DNA from: Lepidurus packardi
Taxonomy: Eukaryota > Arthropoda > Branchiopoda > Notostraca > Triopsidae
NCBI GenBank assembly: GCA_023053545.1
Contig: JAKZAN010000002.1
Coordinates: forward strand, 11,218,790-11,282,789
Reading direction: 5' to 3'
Length of the DNA: 64,000 nucleotides
Below the pieces are notes generated by a model. It had not been told where the DNA came from and ran no database searches. It saw only the letters and a program-made list of their open reading frames with translations. The position numbers and the translations under genes are program-made. Positions 36,883 through 49,689 of this stretch are shown one piece after another. How positions within the stretch are numbered: the first letter of the stretch is position 1; each line of letters begins with the position of its first letter.

Positions 36883-37027
36883 TATCCGGCTAGCTGAAAC
36901 CGAATTTCCTCCCTACAGCCATTGATGCTCTCTTGTTTCGTAGAGGCCTTTCTACTGCTTTCTTTTCTAAGCCTAAGACGTATTTTCAAGCCTTGCAATA
37001 GATGGCACTGATGACCACCTGTCCAAA
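36883..37027. promoter_or_regulatory. Short bidirectional promoter, FPGS / MKK7
   Basis: Only 145 bp separate the ATG codons of two divergent genes. No TATA box is visible. The segment must contain both 5' UTRs or overlap them. Confidence 0.6.
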
Positions 37028-40000
37028 ATGGAGGTGTCAGTGCATAACAAATTTCTGAATTTAGAAGCCAGAATTAAAGCAGAAAATGAAGTGAGAATGC
37101 AGGAGAAAAGTCCTCCAGAATCACCGGCAGAATTGCCTTTTGTGCGACAGGGATCTGGACGGCGACCTGGACCTCGTAAGTTTCTGTATTCTTCAAAGTT
37201 ATTCTTCGGCATTGTTTAGTGTTTTGTTTACTATCTCTATCCCCTTTGTAGGTAGTTCCTTTCCTTTGTTTATTGTACTGTACTTTTATATAATGTTTTG
37301 TGTAACTCTCCTATGTAATCGTTTATGTTGTTTAGGTACACGAGTTTTGCAATAGAGTTTAGCACTCGATTTGCATACTTATACTCTAACCTTAAACTAA
37401 AATAGAAAGCCAATATTCGCCCGTTTTTTTTAGTCTTCTAACTTGTTCGGCCTTACTTTTCAGTTCCTCTTCAACCAAATGGGACTCCAACAAGGTCCAG
37501 AAAGAACTTGGATCTTACTGGCATCTCCCATTCTCATCGAAAGTCACATTCACATGGGAACAAAGAGAAAAGTGAAGTTGAGGCCAAGTTGCAAGAAATC
37601 ATGAAACTTACTGGAATTATAACTATCAACGGCAATGTAATTCACATTTTTATTCTCTTAAATTACAAAACTAAGTTTATTTTGTGTAGGAGTATCATTC
37701 AAGTATACATGATTTGGAGCATTTGGGAGAGCTCGGATACGGCTCTTGTGGCCACGTAGTCAAGATGTTGCATCCCCCGAGTAATACTGTGATTGCTATC
37801 AAGGTACTTTTTTCTTATGTATGACACCACTTAACCGTTTTTTTCTTTAGCAAATGCGCCGCTCGGGTAATAGGGAAGAGAATAAGCGAATTACGATGGA
37901 CTTGGAAGTGGTTCTGAAGTCACACGATTGTCCGTATATTGTCCAGTGTTTGGGTTGTTTTGTTACAGAGGCAGACGTGTGGATCTGCATGGAACTCATG
38001 GCCACTTGCTTTGATAAGCTCTTGAAGCGGTTACGACAGGCCATACCAGAACCCATTCTGGGCAAAGTGGCTGTTGCTGTACGTGACTTGGAATATCCTC
38101 ATTCTTTTCCATTTGATTACCTCCTATAACTTTAAACTAGACTGTACGAGCCCTTCATTATTTGAAAGAGGTACATGGCGTCATTCATCGAGACGTAAAG
38201 CCTTCCAATATCTTGCTGGATGAGCGAGGTAATATCAAGTTGTGTGATTTTGGCATATCTGGGTGGCTTGAAGATTCCAAAGCCAAAACTCGAAGCGCAG
38301 GTTGTGCTGCCTACATGGCTGTGAGTTTCTGTACTTGCCCGTATTTTCATATGTTCTTAAACATTGGTTGTATGTTAGCCTGAACGGATTGAACCACCAG
38401 ATCCCACACACCCCGACTACGACATTCGCGCCGATGTGTGGTCCTTGGGCATTACTTTAGTCGAGCTAGCAACGGGTCAGTTTCCTTACAAGGATTGTCA
38501 AACCGATTTTGAAGTTCTAGCTCGGGTTGTACGGGATGACGCCCCTCTTATAACTTCATCACAAGGCTTTTCTCCAGAATTTTGCTCATTTGTCAAAGAC
38601 TGGTAACTACTTTATAAACAACCTATCATTTGCCTCCTTTAAAGCCTTGATATCTTTTAGTTTAACCAAGAACTATAAACATCGACCCAAGTACAAAAAA
38701 CTGCTCGAGCATCCGTTCATAAAGAAGTACCAAGACTCACCAGTTGACGTGGCGTTATGGTACGCGCAAGTAACGCGTCAAGTAGAAGTGTTTGCTCGTA
38801 ATTCACCACAGAGAAAGTAGGATTAGCTAGTTCAATTGATTGGCCAATTCGAACACGTCATGTTTAGTTCCAACAGGTATACCCCACCGTCCCCAAGTTT
38901 GCGGCGAGTGACGTCAGAACCTCCTCCTGTCCCTCCTCGTACTCCCGAGAGCCAAAGGAAACCTTTATTGGCAAGGTTAGCTTCGGAACCCTCCGTGGAA
39001 GGTCTTTTGGATTTGCATGGAGGCAAGCAAACATACGTGAACAACAAGGGCGAACCTTTGATGCTAGGAGATAGTACCAAAAATGGGAAAGAGAAAACCA
39101 TAAGTTCACTGCCACCATGGGTCAGATCAAACTCAAGAGAAAATGGGGATAAGACAGGTAAAAATCTTAGTAGGGTTAGCTACAAGTTTGTACTTCTCCA
39201 AATTGTATTTTTAGTTAGAAAAACAAATATAATAACAATAATATTGATATATATCGATATTAACAATCATATAATTTAATTTATATAAATATAAATAAGT
39301 AACAATCATAAAAAATAATAAAAAAAAATAACTAATACAAATGCAATCGTGATGCAATTTGTTGTGATTAGAACCTCTACGATATCCCTCGACGGCGTCC
39401 CCCGCTTTGCCGCCCAAACCTTCTTCGTCGAGACCAGGCATCACGTCATCACAAGGCAGGTTTATTTTGCCGGTTCCGTCAACCGGCTTGCCCACATTAC
39501 CGCCACGCCCACCGGTCACGCCCAGCACTCCCGAAGCTGGCAATGGGGTCGAGTCACGCGGTCACTTTCGTCAACCTCCATCGGATCTCCCTGGCCTCCC
39601 GCCGCGTCCGCTACAGAGTTCTAGCAGCGATTCCAGTGCCCGTTCACCGGTCGATGTCAACATTAACGGCAACGTGGCCAGATTCACTCAACTATTCAAC
39701 GCGCAAGCTGCACAGTCGTCTCCGTCACGTTCATCGCCCACACAGCCTTCTGGCGGGAATCGAGCTGACTTGTACGAAAGCTTCACGCCGCATCATTCCC
39801 AGGTGGCGATGGGAAACAACGGGAAGCAACATCGTACAGTACCTTCGATTATTAATGTTGGACCGCCTACCTCACCGAGAATATCTCCCGAAAGTGTACA
39901 GTCACCACGCCCGTACATTACAGAAATGGGCTTTTCCAGATTGCTTAGTCGAACCCTGCCTGATCCTCAGGCAATTTCCGCTGCTTGTACTTCTGCTATA

Positions 40001-40333
40001 GGAACTTCTCCTAATGGTCAATTGTTCGTTAGACGCATATCAGCTGAAGGCATCCCTGGCAGGAGGTATGATTATGATGCTTTGGCATATAAATCATATT
40101 TTTTTAGTCAATTATGTTTAAGGATCTAAAAACTGTGTGTACCGTTTAGGTTTTCTCCCTCTCCTCCTCAACCACCAGCACGAAATCGTTTGTCCAGCGC
40201 GGGTTCGTCTTCAGTACCTGCCTCGCCAGTTCTGCAGCCCCGACATAGCCGGGAACACAGTGAAGGTTCGAATTTACCTAGGTATTTCACTCCTGAGCCT
40301 CAGAGGCGGGCTTATGGTAAAATGGAGCTTTGA
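37028..40333 (+). CDS. hep: MAP kinase kinase 7 (hemipterous), JNK activator
   Basis: Dual-specificity kinase that activates JNK. Predicted 793 aa in ten exons: 37028-37175, 37464-37636, 37690-37803, 37851-38078, 38141-38320, 38379-38602, 38661-38816, 38877-39157, 39372-40065 and 40150-40333 (2382 nt). The kinase domain runs from about residue 115 to 375, with GELGYGSCG glycine loop, AIK lysine, [11 protein letters not shown] and the MKK7-type activation loop [18 protein letters not shown] (S-x-A-x-T). [11 protein letters not shown] after the AIK lysine is diagnostic for MKK7. Upstream, GRRPGPLPL and RSRKNLDL look like JNK docking (D) sites; the first spans the exon 1/2 junction. The C-terminal ~400 residues are Pro/Ser-rich with several PPxPP runs, as in the long tail of insect hep. 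A possible poly(A) signal AATAAA is at 41281. Confidence 0.94.
39200..39335. repeat. AT-rich low-complexity intron segment in MKK7
   Basis: Stretch of aataata, atatat and aaataa words in the intron before the Pro-rich exon at 39372. No coding potential. Confidence 0.6.
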
Positions 40334-41280
40334 CTTGAGAGTGAAAGATGATTCAGTTTTCAAGCTTTTGATCCTTTTCATGGCTACCGTCGTAACTAAA
40401 CAAGGAAAGTTTGGCCTAGGCAAAGGAAGGTTTTGGGTACTAATTTTGCAGTTTTGGCAGGCAGCTATAGGTTTTGTGGGTTGCCGGTGGCCTTGTCCTT
40501 ACTTTCTTAAGAAAGATGGAACTAGAATCCCACGTCGTGTTTGCTTGGCCTAGCACCGGTAGGAAGCATGTTTTTCAGTAGCATAAGTGACTTGAAACAT
40601 CGTTTTCTTCAGCAGTTGACCCAGTACAAGCCTCCATCTTTAGGCCTTTTCTTCTATAACCCGTTTGTTCACAAAATGACCATCACAAATTTTCGGTAGA
40701 GGCTACAAAGACAAAATAGTTGACTTTCAGATTTTGCTTATTTTCTCCCCGTTTGGAAGGGGTTGTACAGTGAAGATAGGCAAGGAAGGTTCTGTTGAAA
40801 AGAATGCCATAATAAGACCGACGTGATTGGAGCTCGTAGCTGTTAGTTTGCAAAGTCAGCCTGCCAAATAACAAAGCCAGAATTATTTTAGAGGTGTACA
40901 TAAGTGGAATAGTATTTTTTATTTTTTTGTCTTGTGTTGTATATCGTGTTTTAACGTTTTAGTGGTAATAATGCTGCCAAGTGTAGGTCTTACATTACAT
41001 AATTTAAGCCTGTGGGTGTGAATTCGTGAAGTGGATTCTGATTTGGACTTCGCCACCTTTGTAATATTTAATGACGCAATTTTAAGTGTGACCGTTGTTT
41101 GAGGTAAAATACCTTGGACTTTTTCAGACCAGGGAAACTTTAGTGAGACTTTTCCCGCAAAAAAAAAAAGTTTGGTGCATGTGATCGGTTATGTTGGCTT
41201 TTTCGTTGACTTTTGCCATGTACCATATAGTCGGTCGACATATTTTGCCTGGGAAATATTATGTGCTACAGTACGAAAAC

Positions 41281-41286
41281 AATAAA
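41281..41286 (+). terminator. Poly(A) signal AATAAA, possibly of MKK7
   Basis: First clear AATAAA downstream of the MKK7 stop codon, implying a 3' UTR near 0.95 kb. Confidence 0.4.
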
Positions 41287-42454
41287 TTATTTCCCAGTTT
41301 GATTCTTTTGTCCTCCGTGACTTTGTCGTCTTAGTTTTTTTTTTCAATGCTTATTCCTTATTTCGTTAGGGAAATTCTTTGTTATTTTTATTATAAAAAA
41401 AGGAAATAGAAAGTGCTATTGTTAAAATGCCAAAACGCAGAATAAAAAGCTGTCAAACGCGGCCCCTAATCACGTTGCCCGTTGCTTTTGTTGCCATAGC
41501 CTTTGGAGGAGGGATTGGGTCCTCTCTTGGCCGCCTGCTTCGCGTAAACAACGGAATTAATCACGCCAGCCATTTTGTGACAAGAAGCCAAGTTTAGTAC
41601 ACGGCAGGTAATCTGCTTACGTTTTATTTCAAGTTTGCGGATTCCCATCCGATTTCGGTCAAATTGAAAGCCATGAAAACGTAACTAAATGCAGCATACA
41701 TATTTTCACGTTTCGTTCATTAAAAATATCAATTTATTCACCATTTTCTCCAATCCAAAGCCGCACAGTTAATCTTGCAATTGGTAGTTAAAAGAAAACA
41801 ATATCGGAACACTTGCTTTGTTAATGGGTCCTCTGCGATTGTTTCGTATTTGATCATCGCCACTCTCTTACGTATTGCAGTTAATTCAATTCAGACTTAG
41901 TTTTCTAGTGAAAATCTTCTTTCTTTATCTTGCGTTTTCCGTAATCGTATAAGAATTTTGCTTCCGTTCTATGCAAAAAAATCCGAGAAGGGCTAATTTG
42001 TGAATTTTCGTGTTTTCTCTTAGAATTGCTCTTAATTTCTTTAAAAACCTCAGTAACTGTCACCAGTATTTGGAGTTCCGGACAAGCACTCTTAGAGTCT
42101 AATCCCATTGCTTAAAACCAAAAAACACTTATTCCAGCTACTTCAAAAGTTTTTCGTCATCAAATCATGAAATTAGCATATTTCCAATGGACACCGTAAC
42201 GTGTCCGGACAAGTTGAGGCGAACGCATTCACAAATTCCTATCTCTGCTCTTTGCCGCTGAACGGAACTGTAGCCCGAAGTAACGTGCATCACTAGTTGC
42301 TTCCTAGCAAGCAGGTAGTATCGATGTTTGCGTGTTTTTCAGTCATGCTATTTAAGCTAGTTAAAACTTTATAGCATACTGAATTGTGTTTAAACGTTAA
42401 TAATTTGATTAAATGTTGTCTTCGAAAACCTTGAAACTCGAGTGCGTGTTAAAA

Positions 42455-42555
42455 GTGGTGTTTGGCAATGGGCTAGGCCTGTATAAAAAAGTGTAGTGTT
42501 TAAGTGCGAAATGTGGTGTTTCGCAATTGGCTTAGACCTGTATAAAGAAAGTGTG
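42455..42555. repeat. Diverged tandem duplication, unit 58 bp
   Basis: The words gtggtgttt-gcaat-ggct-g-cctgtataaa appear at 42455 and again at 42513 with several substitutions. Two copies only. Confidence 0.65.
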
Positions 42556-43990
42556 TACAGCGATGCCTCCCTCTGGCACGTCGTCATCCATTGAACAAAT
42601 TACTTAAATTACTACATTTCTGTTTTTGGCATAGGTCGTTTCTTTTTGTGGTCCTTGGTAACCTTTCTTTAATTTCATAATGTTTTCAAGCTTATCTGCC
42701 GACGACAGTCAACTTTCGGAAGTAGGAGTGTTCTAACAAAATATTTTTTTTTTGCTTTAGAAATTTTTCAAATCTAACTAGCCGTTTTTGAGAAATCTTG
42801 TTCCGAAAGTTCAGTTGACAAATTGTGCTGCCTGTTTTTGGCCACGGCGGGGAAAAGAACATTACAATCTGGGTTGCGCAATACGAAAGATAGAAAAGAG
42901 AAGGCAAAAAAAGTTTTGCCATGTTGAGGCTTGCTATGCCGAGCGCCGTTGCCGTGGGCTTGTATGTGGCATTTCCTGAATATTATTTTCCGTCGCAAAT
43001 ATATTTCCCGGCAAAGGAGCTCGGGTACTGTGAAAAAACTAAGGTCCGCCTACGTTCGAGGTGTGGCTTAGGATAAAAAAAATAACAATTACATACAAAC
43101 TCTTGCTTGTGGTACACATAGAAATCAATAACTAAGCACCAGTTAGGAAATCAACGTACTAAACTAAGTCATTAGATAAAGATAACCGCAATTACAAGTC
43201 AACAATAGTGTTCCAAATGAGTTACAACAAACGAAGACCGTAATTTCCTCCAGTGTTGAAAATATAGTGCTTACTGTTCTTTACTTTGGTTGCCGTTGGA
43301 ATAAATCTATTTCTTGATAGTGATATTAGTCTAAACGTTAAACGAAGTCTAAATGTTATACATAGAGTGCAAATAGTTCCGGTTCAGACTTCCATATTGG
43401 CATTTATTTTTGCTAAACCCAAATCTAATCTTGTAAGACGGCAGGTGATATTCTTAACTAGGCACCGGAAGGAAAAGATAAAACTACCCTAGTACAGTAA
43501 TAACTTGAACAATTATACTTTACCAAACAATGCAAAGGAAAACGTTCCTTTTCAAAGTGCAAAGCTTGCTTGTCTCATTTCAAACGTTAGCATTCTGTAT
43601 GGTTAAAACTAATTCGGGATTTGTCTTTGCGTTATGCTATTGAAACAGCAAGGCCAGCCACAGTTTAGGTAGGAAAAACATTTGCGCAGTGTTTACGTTA
43701 TCTAAGCCAAGAAAATTTAGTGCGTGGTAAAATAACAGGTACGAAGTGAAATCTATAAGCGTATTGAAAATAGAAAATATCCCGCAATTTTGTATCTGCG
43801 AAGATGGGGCTGTGGTGACAGCGATTGTTTAACCTTACGTGGGAGTCAAGATAACCAGAAGGAAAGGTACGCCGGGAGTTAAAAGGTGATATGGCCGGTT
43901 AGGTCCTTTGTCGCAATTTTTGACTCCCTATAGGGCAGAAAGCTTCTCGTTGTACTATTTAACAGGTCTTTAATCATATAAACAACGGAA

Positions 43991-44025
43991 GGACTTTGAT
44001 CTTAGCCAAAAGGCCGAGAAGCGTT
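43991..44025 (-). ncRNA. Retroposed 5' fragment of U2 snRNA (pseudogene)
   Basis: On the minus strand the 35 bases contain GCTTCTCGGCCTTTTGGCTA then AGATCAAAGT, the first ~32 nt of U2 snRNA with about one mismatch at the start. The rest of U2 (branch-point recognition region onward) is absent. The fragment is bounded on both sides by an exact 15-bp repeat, atataaacaacggaa (43976-43990 and 44026-44040). This is a target-site duplication, so the fragment arrived by reverse transcription rather than being a local gene. It cannot act as a spliceosomal RNA. Confidence 0.85.
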
Positions 44026-44647
44026 ATATAAACAACGGAATCTTTTCTGGGATCATGTGGTCAAGAGTACGCGAAGACGCCGCCAGGTAGGGATACAAGT
44101 TTGGTCTGTGCACATTTCTGTCAGTTCTTTTCGATTGAATTAATACGGGTAATCTTCAGTAACTAAATTTCTAAATTTCTATATTTTTCTAAAGGCTTTC
44201 ACTCCGTTTGGGTCGATGGATCGGCAGATTTCATAGGCACTTTCAAGGTATATGTCAAAGGACGGCAAGGAGCAGATTAGCATGTAGTTTGCGTTCTTGA
44301 GTTTCTTTTTAAGGTGCTGAAATTGGGCGGGTGACGAAGTGGTCGTGATTTTTTTTTCATGATTTCCTATTAATTTCATGTCCATTTATGTATCACCCTT
44401 TGGAGAGTATTGCAAGGAGAAATTCGAGGGCATTGGATTTTGTTTTTTGTACAGCGGGTTTGCGAATTTGGCTTTTGGACCACCTATCATTGAGTTTAAC
44501 CGAACTACAAGGACAAAGTTTTATTGAAGATGGGAGGTGGTTGCCTTTAAAACGAGAGCAACCGCGCCTGTGAGGATCAGTACACTGTTGAAAAGCTCGG
44601 CTTTCAGTTAGCAAAAATATCCCAGTTATCAGAAGATCGTGGGAATA

Positions 44648-47176
44648 ATGGAAAGATCAAGACGCTTTTTCGTAGGACTGGTTCTTATAGGTTTCGGTAA
44701 GTCATCTTTGTATGTATTTCTTTATTCTAATGCTAATAGTGTATTGATTAGCGTAGTAGTGCGCTTCACTTTCTTTGCCTAACTGTAGGCTTACCCGCAT
44801 AGTACATTAGCCCCACACTCTAGTTATACACTATGTTTCAGTTGCTACTAAAAAAATTAAGTATGAAGAAATCGAAAACGTTTTCTGAAAAAATTGTTAT
44901 TTCCTTAAGAATTAGCGAAAGTCTTAGGGAATTTATGGAGTGTTAAAACCTATATGAAAGTGAATGTTTAAATTCACTGTTCAATTCAATTCAAGTGAAT
45001 TCAAGTGAATTCACGTGAAAGTAAAAGTATGTTTATCGAATGTTAACATTAGAAAACGCGTTTCCTTGAGCTATGATTACTATGAGCTGTTTGTGAAATA
45101 TCATTTTTCAATTTGGTTGGGAAGATTACAAACGCTTCCTTGGTAACTACGTTAAATCGTCATAATTCGATGCATCCTTGTTTGAGATAACTCTTCAATT
45201 TCTTCTTCCTTGTTTGCCTCATATCAAGCGGGATGGTACCACTAACTTTATGATCATTCCAACTTTTATTCAATAAATTGCCTTCAATTAACTTTTATGA
45301 AGACTTAAATGACACTTCTTTCTACATTTCGGATTGCTCGGAATCAACTTGGCATTCGTTTAACTCCTTTGCACTTGCTAGTCGTCTAAGTGGTATTCAT
45401 TAATGTTGGAAAGGGTTATCTAGGTCATTGTGCTTGCTGTTTATTAAATCTGTTAAAGAATATAACGGATTTTTATTTCGACAGCTTGTGATGCAATGCA
45501 AGCAGCGGAGATTGACATCGAATCCAGTTTCAATGCCATTCAACGGTTAACAGATGACTTGTTTAAAAATTATGCCGTCGAGGTGCGTCCGGTTGCTGAT
45601 CACTTGAAATCCGTGAATGTCACCATGGGTGCGTCTTTGGTAGAAGTCAACATTGTAAGCTTTTCACGCCTATATCTAAGATTCTGTATCAATGTATTTG
45701 TCACCCTCCGACTAGAGGCTAATGAGTAATGTATTTGTTTATTTATAGGATGACATCTTTTCCACAATGGGCGTAAATATTTGGCTTCGTTTGGTAATAT
45801 GTGAAACAAGTTTAATTGCAAACAGAATCTTAGAACTCTTTACTCAAAAAGGTATGGACAGATGAACGTTTTAAATGGAACCCAGCAGAGTACGAAAACC
45901 TGTTTGTGTTACGCGTACCTTCCGAAAATATTTGGCGACCTGACATCCTCCTCTACAACAGGTAGCGTAGATGTTAGTTGTGCAAACTGTAAACATTCTG
46001 TACTAACACTTTCGACGATAGTGCATTTGAAACTGAAAGAGATGTACCAAGTTTGACGAAGGCCATGATTTATTCAGACGGGAAGGTGTTGTGGGTCCCT
46101 CCACTCAGTTACAGCGCATTCTGTAAACTTAATTTCCGCAGTTGGCCAAGAGATACCCAAAATTGCAGCCTAAAGTTCGGGTCCTGGACTCATGATGGGT
46201 ACCAGATCTCTTACGATTTATATAACGGCGAGGACAAAGTACCTTGACTAACTATTCCTGGCGTCTAAAAGTTTTCAGTAAAACCTGTAATCTTTTTTAT
46301 TTTAGGTAGACCTCAGCGACCTCGCACAAACCAATTCCCAATGGCAAGTCGTAAGCACCAATGTCAGCATTGTTAGTACTACCTACGACTGTTGTCCCGA
46401 ACCTTACCCTAGCGTTTATTTCAATTTTATCTTGAAAAGACAATCGTGTTTTTACACCGCCACTATCATCATCCCTGCTATCGGTATATCAAAAATGCAA
46501 AACTTTGTAAAAGCTCTAGTTTATTCTAAAGTGCACGAATTTTGCAGTGATTGTGGCACTAGCGCTGGCTTCTTTCATAATTCCGCCAAATCGGGGAGCT
46601 AAATTTAATTTCGGACTTACCAACATTCTCGTTTTGATCGCATACATGTTTTATTTCTCTACCCAGCTGCCCGCAATGGGGGGAAACGTTCCGACAATTG
46701 GTAAATATTCAGTTGTTTTTCGTTTCTTTAAAAACTGATTCATTAAGTTCTTGTCTGCAATCTCTTCAGTGGCTTTCTACCGGGATACTTTGCTGCTCGT
46801 TGCTTTTTCCTTAGTAACATCCGCCATTTTCATGTGGTGGACAACCTCGCCTAGTGCTTCGAGTCCTCCGCAAGTGATTATGAAACTCCTGACTGGCCAG
46901 TGTGGACACTTGCTGGGCCTTAGATCGATTAGTGCGATCGTCTCCGTTAATCGCAATCCTCTTGCACACCAATTCGAGATGGAAGGTCCTGGCCTTATCA
47001 CTGGGGATAATGAGAAAGGCCGTGGGTCTGAAGAACCGAGCTTTGGCCCCGTAGCTAAGAAGCCCAATACCGAAGAAATTCATTTGGAGTGGTTGCTGCT
47101 AGCTTGCTCCATAGACAGGATTTTGATGGTCGTATATTCCATTTTGCTTGGAACCCTTATGGCAACTTATTTCTAG
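44648..47176 (+). CDS. Nicotinic acetylcholine receptor subunit, alpha-type but divergent
   Basis: Cys-loop ligand-gated channel subunit, predicted 442 aa. Eight exons: 44648-44696, 45485-45654, 45749-45793, 45852-45961, 46022-46238, 46306-46483, 46548-46700 and 46770-47176 (1329 nt). Signal peptide in exon 1. Ligand-binding domain: WRPDILLYN (loop A), the Cys-loop with 13 residues between cysteines (C-KLNFRSWPRDTQN-C), GSWTHDG (loop B) and YDCCPEPYPSV (loop C with the vicinal cysteines that define alpha subunits). TM1 is CFYTATIIIPAI and onward. TM2 is GAKFNFGLTNILVLIAY: the usual GEK is GAK and the outer end lacks an acidic residue, though Leu at 9' is kept. The TM3-TM4 loop is about 90 residues, followed by TM4 ending MATYF. 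It is probably an acetylcholine-gated or modulatory subunit in nerve or muscle. No subunit symbol can be assigned. Confidence 0.88.
44975..45018. repeat. Short tandem repeat, unit tcaagtgaat
   Basis: Three near-identical 10-bp units in intron 1 of the nicotinic subunit gene. Confidence 0.6.
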
Positions 47177-48756
47177 AGGTATTAGCAAAGTATACTTCGC
47201 TAAACTGCCCCACGCAAGTTTATAGTAAGCGCTTATTGACACAAAGTTTCGTCATCTATTTTGCCCTAGTTTACATTTATTGTAGTCCTGCATCTAGAAG
47301 CCTGTAATCAAACATCCGAAATTTTAGTTGTAAAACTCAGAAGTCTTTTCTGTCACGGCTCTCATCAGATCTGACATAAAAGCAATCTCACCCCATTCGG
47401 AAATGGGATGTTTGAAGCCATGTAGAATCACGTGGCTCTAGAAATAGCACTACGACAAAGCCCCTGTGAACTGCTTTTAAAGAAGTATTCTTAACATAAC
47501 AAATTGGGAAAGGATACTTAAAACTACATCAATAAGCCCTGATTTTAAAGTTTCAGGACTTGCAGGATACAACGTGCCAAATAAATACGCAACCAATTGC
47601 AGTTATTATGAATAAGTTTATGGCTTTAATATCCTTTCATCTTTACATTTTTCAGGGACACGGCCTCGAAATGCAAACCTTGGAAGGTGAGCAAACGCCA
47701 TACCCGGTTTAACGAACAATTGAACTAATATAACCTAAATTAATCTAATATAATTTTGGATGCATGTCGTTCTTCCGTAAGATTGTCCTTAATTGTGTAC
47801 AGGCTCAAGGGTGCAGTACCAGGATCAAGATTTTGTTATTGGAGCAGTTTTAAGGCTGGAAGAACTCGTGCCAAATCTGTAACTGCACCGATCTCTTGGT
47901 ATTATATAGTCTGCCATGTTGTTTATATGATTTTCAAATCTAATGTATTTACCGTAGGTGTTTTAACGGCTTTCTGGTTTGGGATACACAAAGAGAAGAC
48001 TACCCTCATTAAGATTCCGTGCTGCTTTCATGTACCAATGGATCTTCTGCCTGTGAACGTGGTGGTTAGGTGCATTATGTTTCAATTATTAACCCTCCCA
48101 TGCGGCTTTTGTAGTTTACGGCAACATGGGAAGGGTCTACGTTTGTTTTTCTCAATTTTTGATTGTATCCCTCCCAAACATTGCTCTGGCTCAGTTTCCA
48201 AATCTCTTGGAATTTTTCTTCTGTGACTCTTCTTAGCTCCAAAAATTGGATTCTAAAATTATGCAAATAAGATGTTTTGCCCCAAAGGAATTCCTTATTT
48301 GCTTATTTGTTGTACCTAAAACTTTTCCGGAATATCTAGTTTTCAGAAATGTGCTTTTTGTTGTACGATTTGTAATTTTTTTAATAAAATCGAAATTTTG
48401 TGTAATTTTGGTTGGATTTTTCAAATTATCCGCTAAAAGGGTTGCGGCCTCGATAAAAAAGGCGAATCTTATTGGTTGTTTGGACAAAAAAGGGGGCGTG
48501 GCTCTTTTTTGTGCTCTGGAAGCGTTTTCTGGGCTTTTCTCCATAAGGAATAATGCTGTATCAAGGGGGTCCCCTTCAAAAATCGTCAAAAATTGAGAGC
48601 CTCGCCCCTTTTCCCTGCTCGGTTTCCTATCCCCGATACTCACGCTCGTGCTGCCGAAGCTTCACAATTGTGAATATGAGTATAGGAACCTTACCGGGAA
48701 CGCATAAGGTACAGAGAAAGGAACCCATTCAATATTTTGTTTTTTTGACGAAATAA

Positions 48757-48840
48757 AATGCCTCGACCGGGTTTCGAACCGGGGTACTTTTGCTCCCCAG
48801 TCTTGCATCTTACCCATTCAGTCATTCACTCATATTTAAA
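48757..48840 (-). repeat. tRNA-like relic (SINE head or tRNA pseudogene)
   Basis: On the minus strand TGGGTAAGATG resembles a Pol III A box and GGTTCGAAACC resembles a B box, about 35 bases apart as in tRNA genes. The T-arm and acceptor stems do not pair properly and the anticodon stem is broken, so it is not a working tRNA. Confidence 0.45.
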
Positions 48841-49689
48841 AGGTGTTGAAACTCCTATAAATATAACAGGAACCAAGCTATATACAGGTGGAATACAGGT
48901 GTACACACCTTTCGTACCACAGGTTTGCGTCATATCCACTCGGTTACACGCTTGTACATAAGATAGGTTGAAACTTATATAAGTACAAGTTCTACCAAAT
49001 CTGGTGTACAGTGTGCATACCTAGTGATCTATCTTTTGTTCGATTTATAAAACTATGACGGTTCGCCTATAGCTATACTTTGTATTCTCGATAAGTTCGC
49101 ACTATTATATTGTAATTCTTTTTATGTATTTCAAAATGCAATAAAGCAAATCTTACACGCCACCAAATGGCATTTTTGTTTTAGAGTAAAAATCATTAAA
49201 AAATAATTACATGGCCACGTGTTTGCTTTAAAAGGTTTTTATTAGAAGCTCACGCATACAATACACTTTTTCACATGACAATTGATGGTCGCTACGAACC
49301 GCAAACTGAACTGCCAGTTACGTCCAACTAGTTCTGTCTTGAAGACTTCAAAACCTGTGGTTATTTCACTTGAGAGTTTTAACTTTGGGATGACCCAAGT
49401 ATTGGATCAATCCATAGTGTTTTACGAAACCCAACGTACTGGTCACTTGATCAAACAATAGCATTGATTTCCGTGGCGATTCTTTCGCCTCTGATTCCGA
49501 TAGCGGGCACGACCTGAGCGGAGGTTACGTCAATTTTCCCTTCTATTAGTTCTACTGTATTATGCTTATGCATACAATATAAAATAGTACTAACTTCTTT
49601 CCAAAACTTTAAACCATACAATCTTATCATATATAGACTGATTTACTACGGGCAAATTACTGTGATTATTCCTAACATAACCTACATGA

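Larger units (their letters stand above)
41287..44647. other. Gene-poor region between MKK7 and the nicotinic receptor gene
   Basis: About 3.4 kb. It contains a diverged tandem duplication (42455-42555) and a U2 snRNA fragment (43991-44025). A minus-strand frame at 41573-41466 (35 codons, very basic) and one at 42108-41905 (67 codons) were looked at but have no supporting motif. Confidence 0.4.

Noticed and set aside
41466-41573. 35-codon basic frame on the minus strand starting MAGVINSVVYAKQAAKRG
   Set aside because: Good start context but no recognisable family, and the stop comes at once; could be chance within a 3' UTR-like region.
41905-42108. 67-codon minus-strand frame starting MGLDSKSACPELQ
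   Set aside because: No domain or splice context supports it.
48233-48643. Overlapping open frames on both strands (136 and 116 codons)
   Set aside because: Mirror-image open frames over A/T-rich sequence with no domain; possibly repeat-derived but not identifiable.
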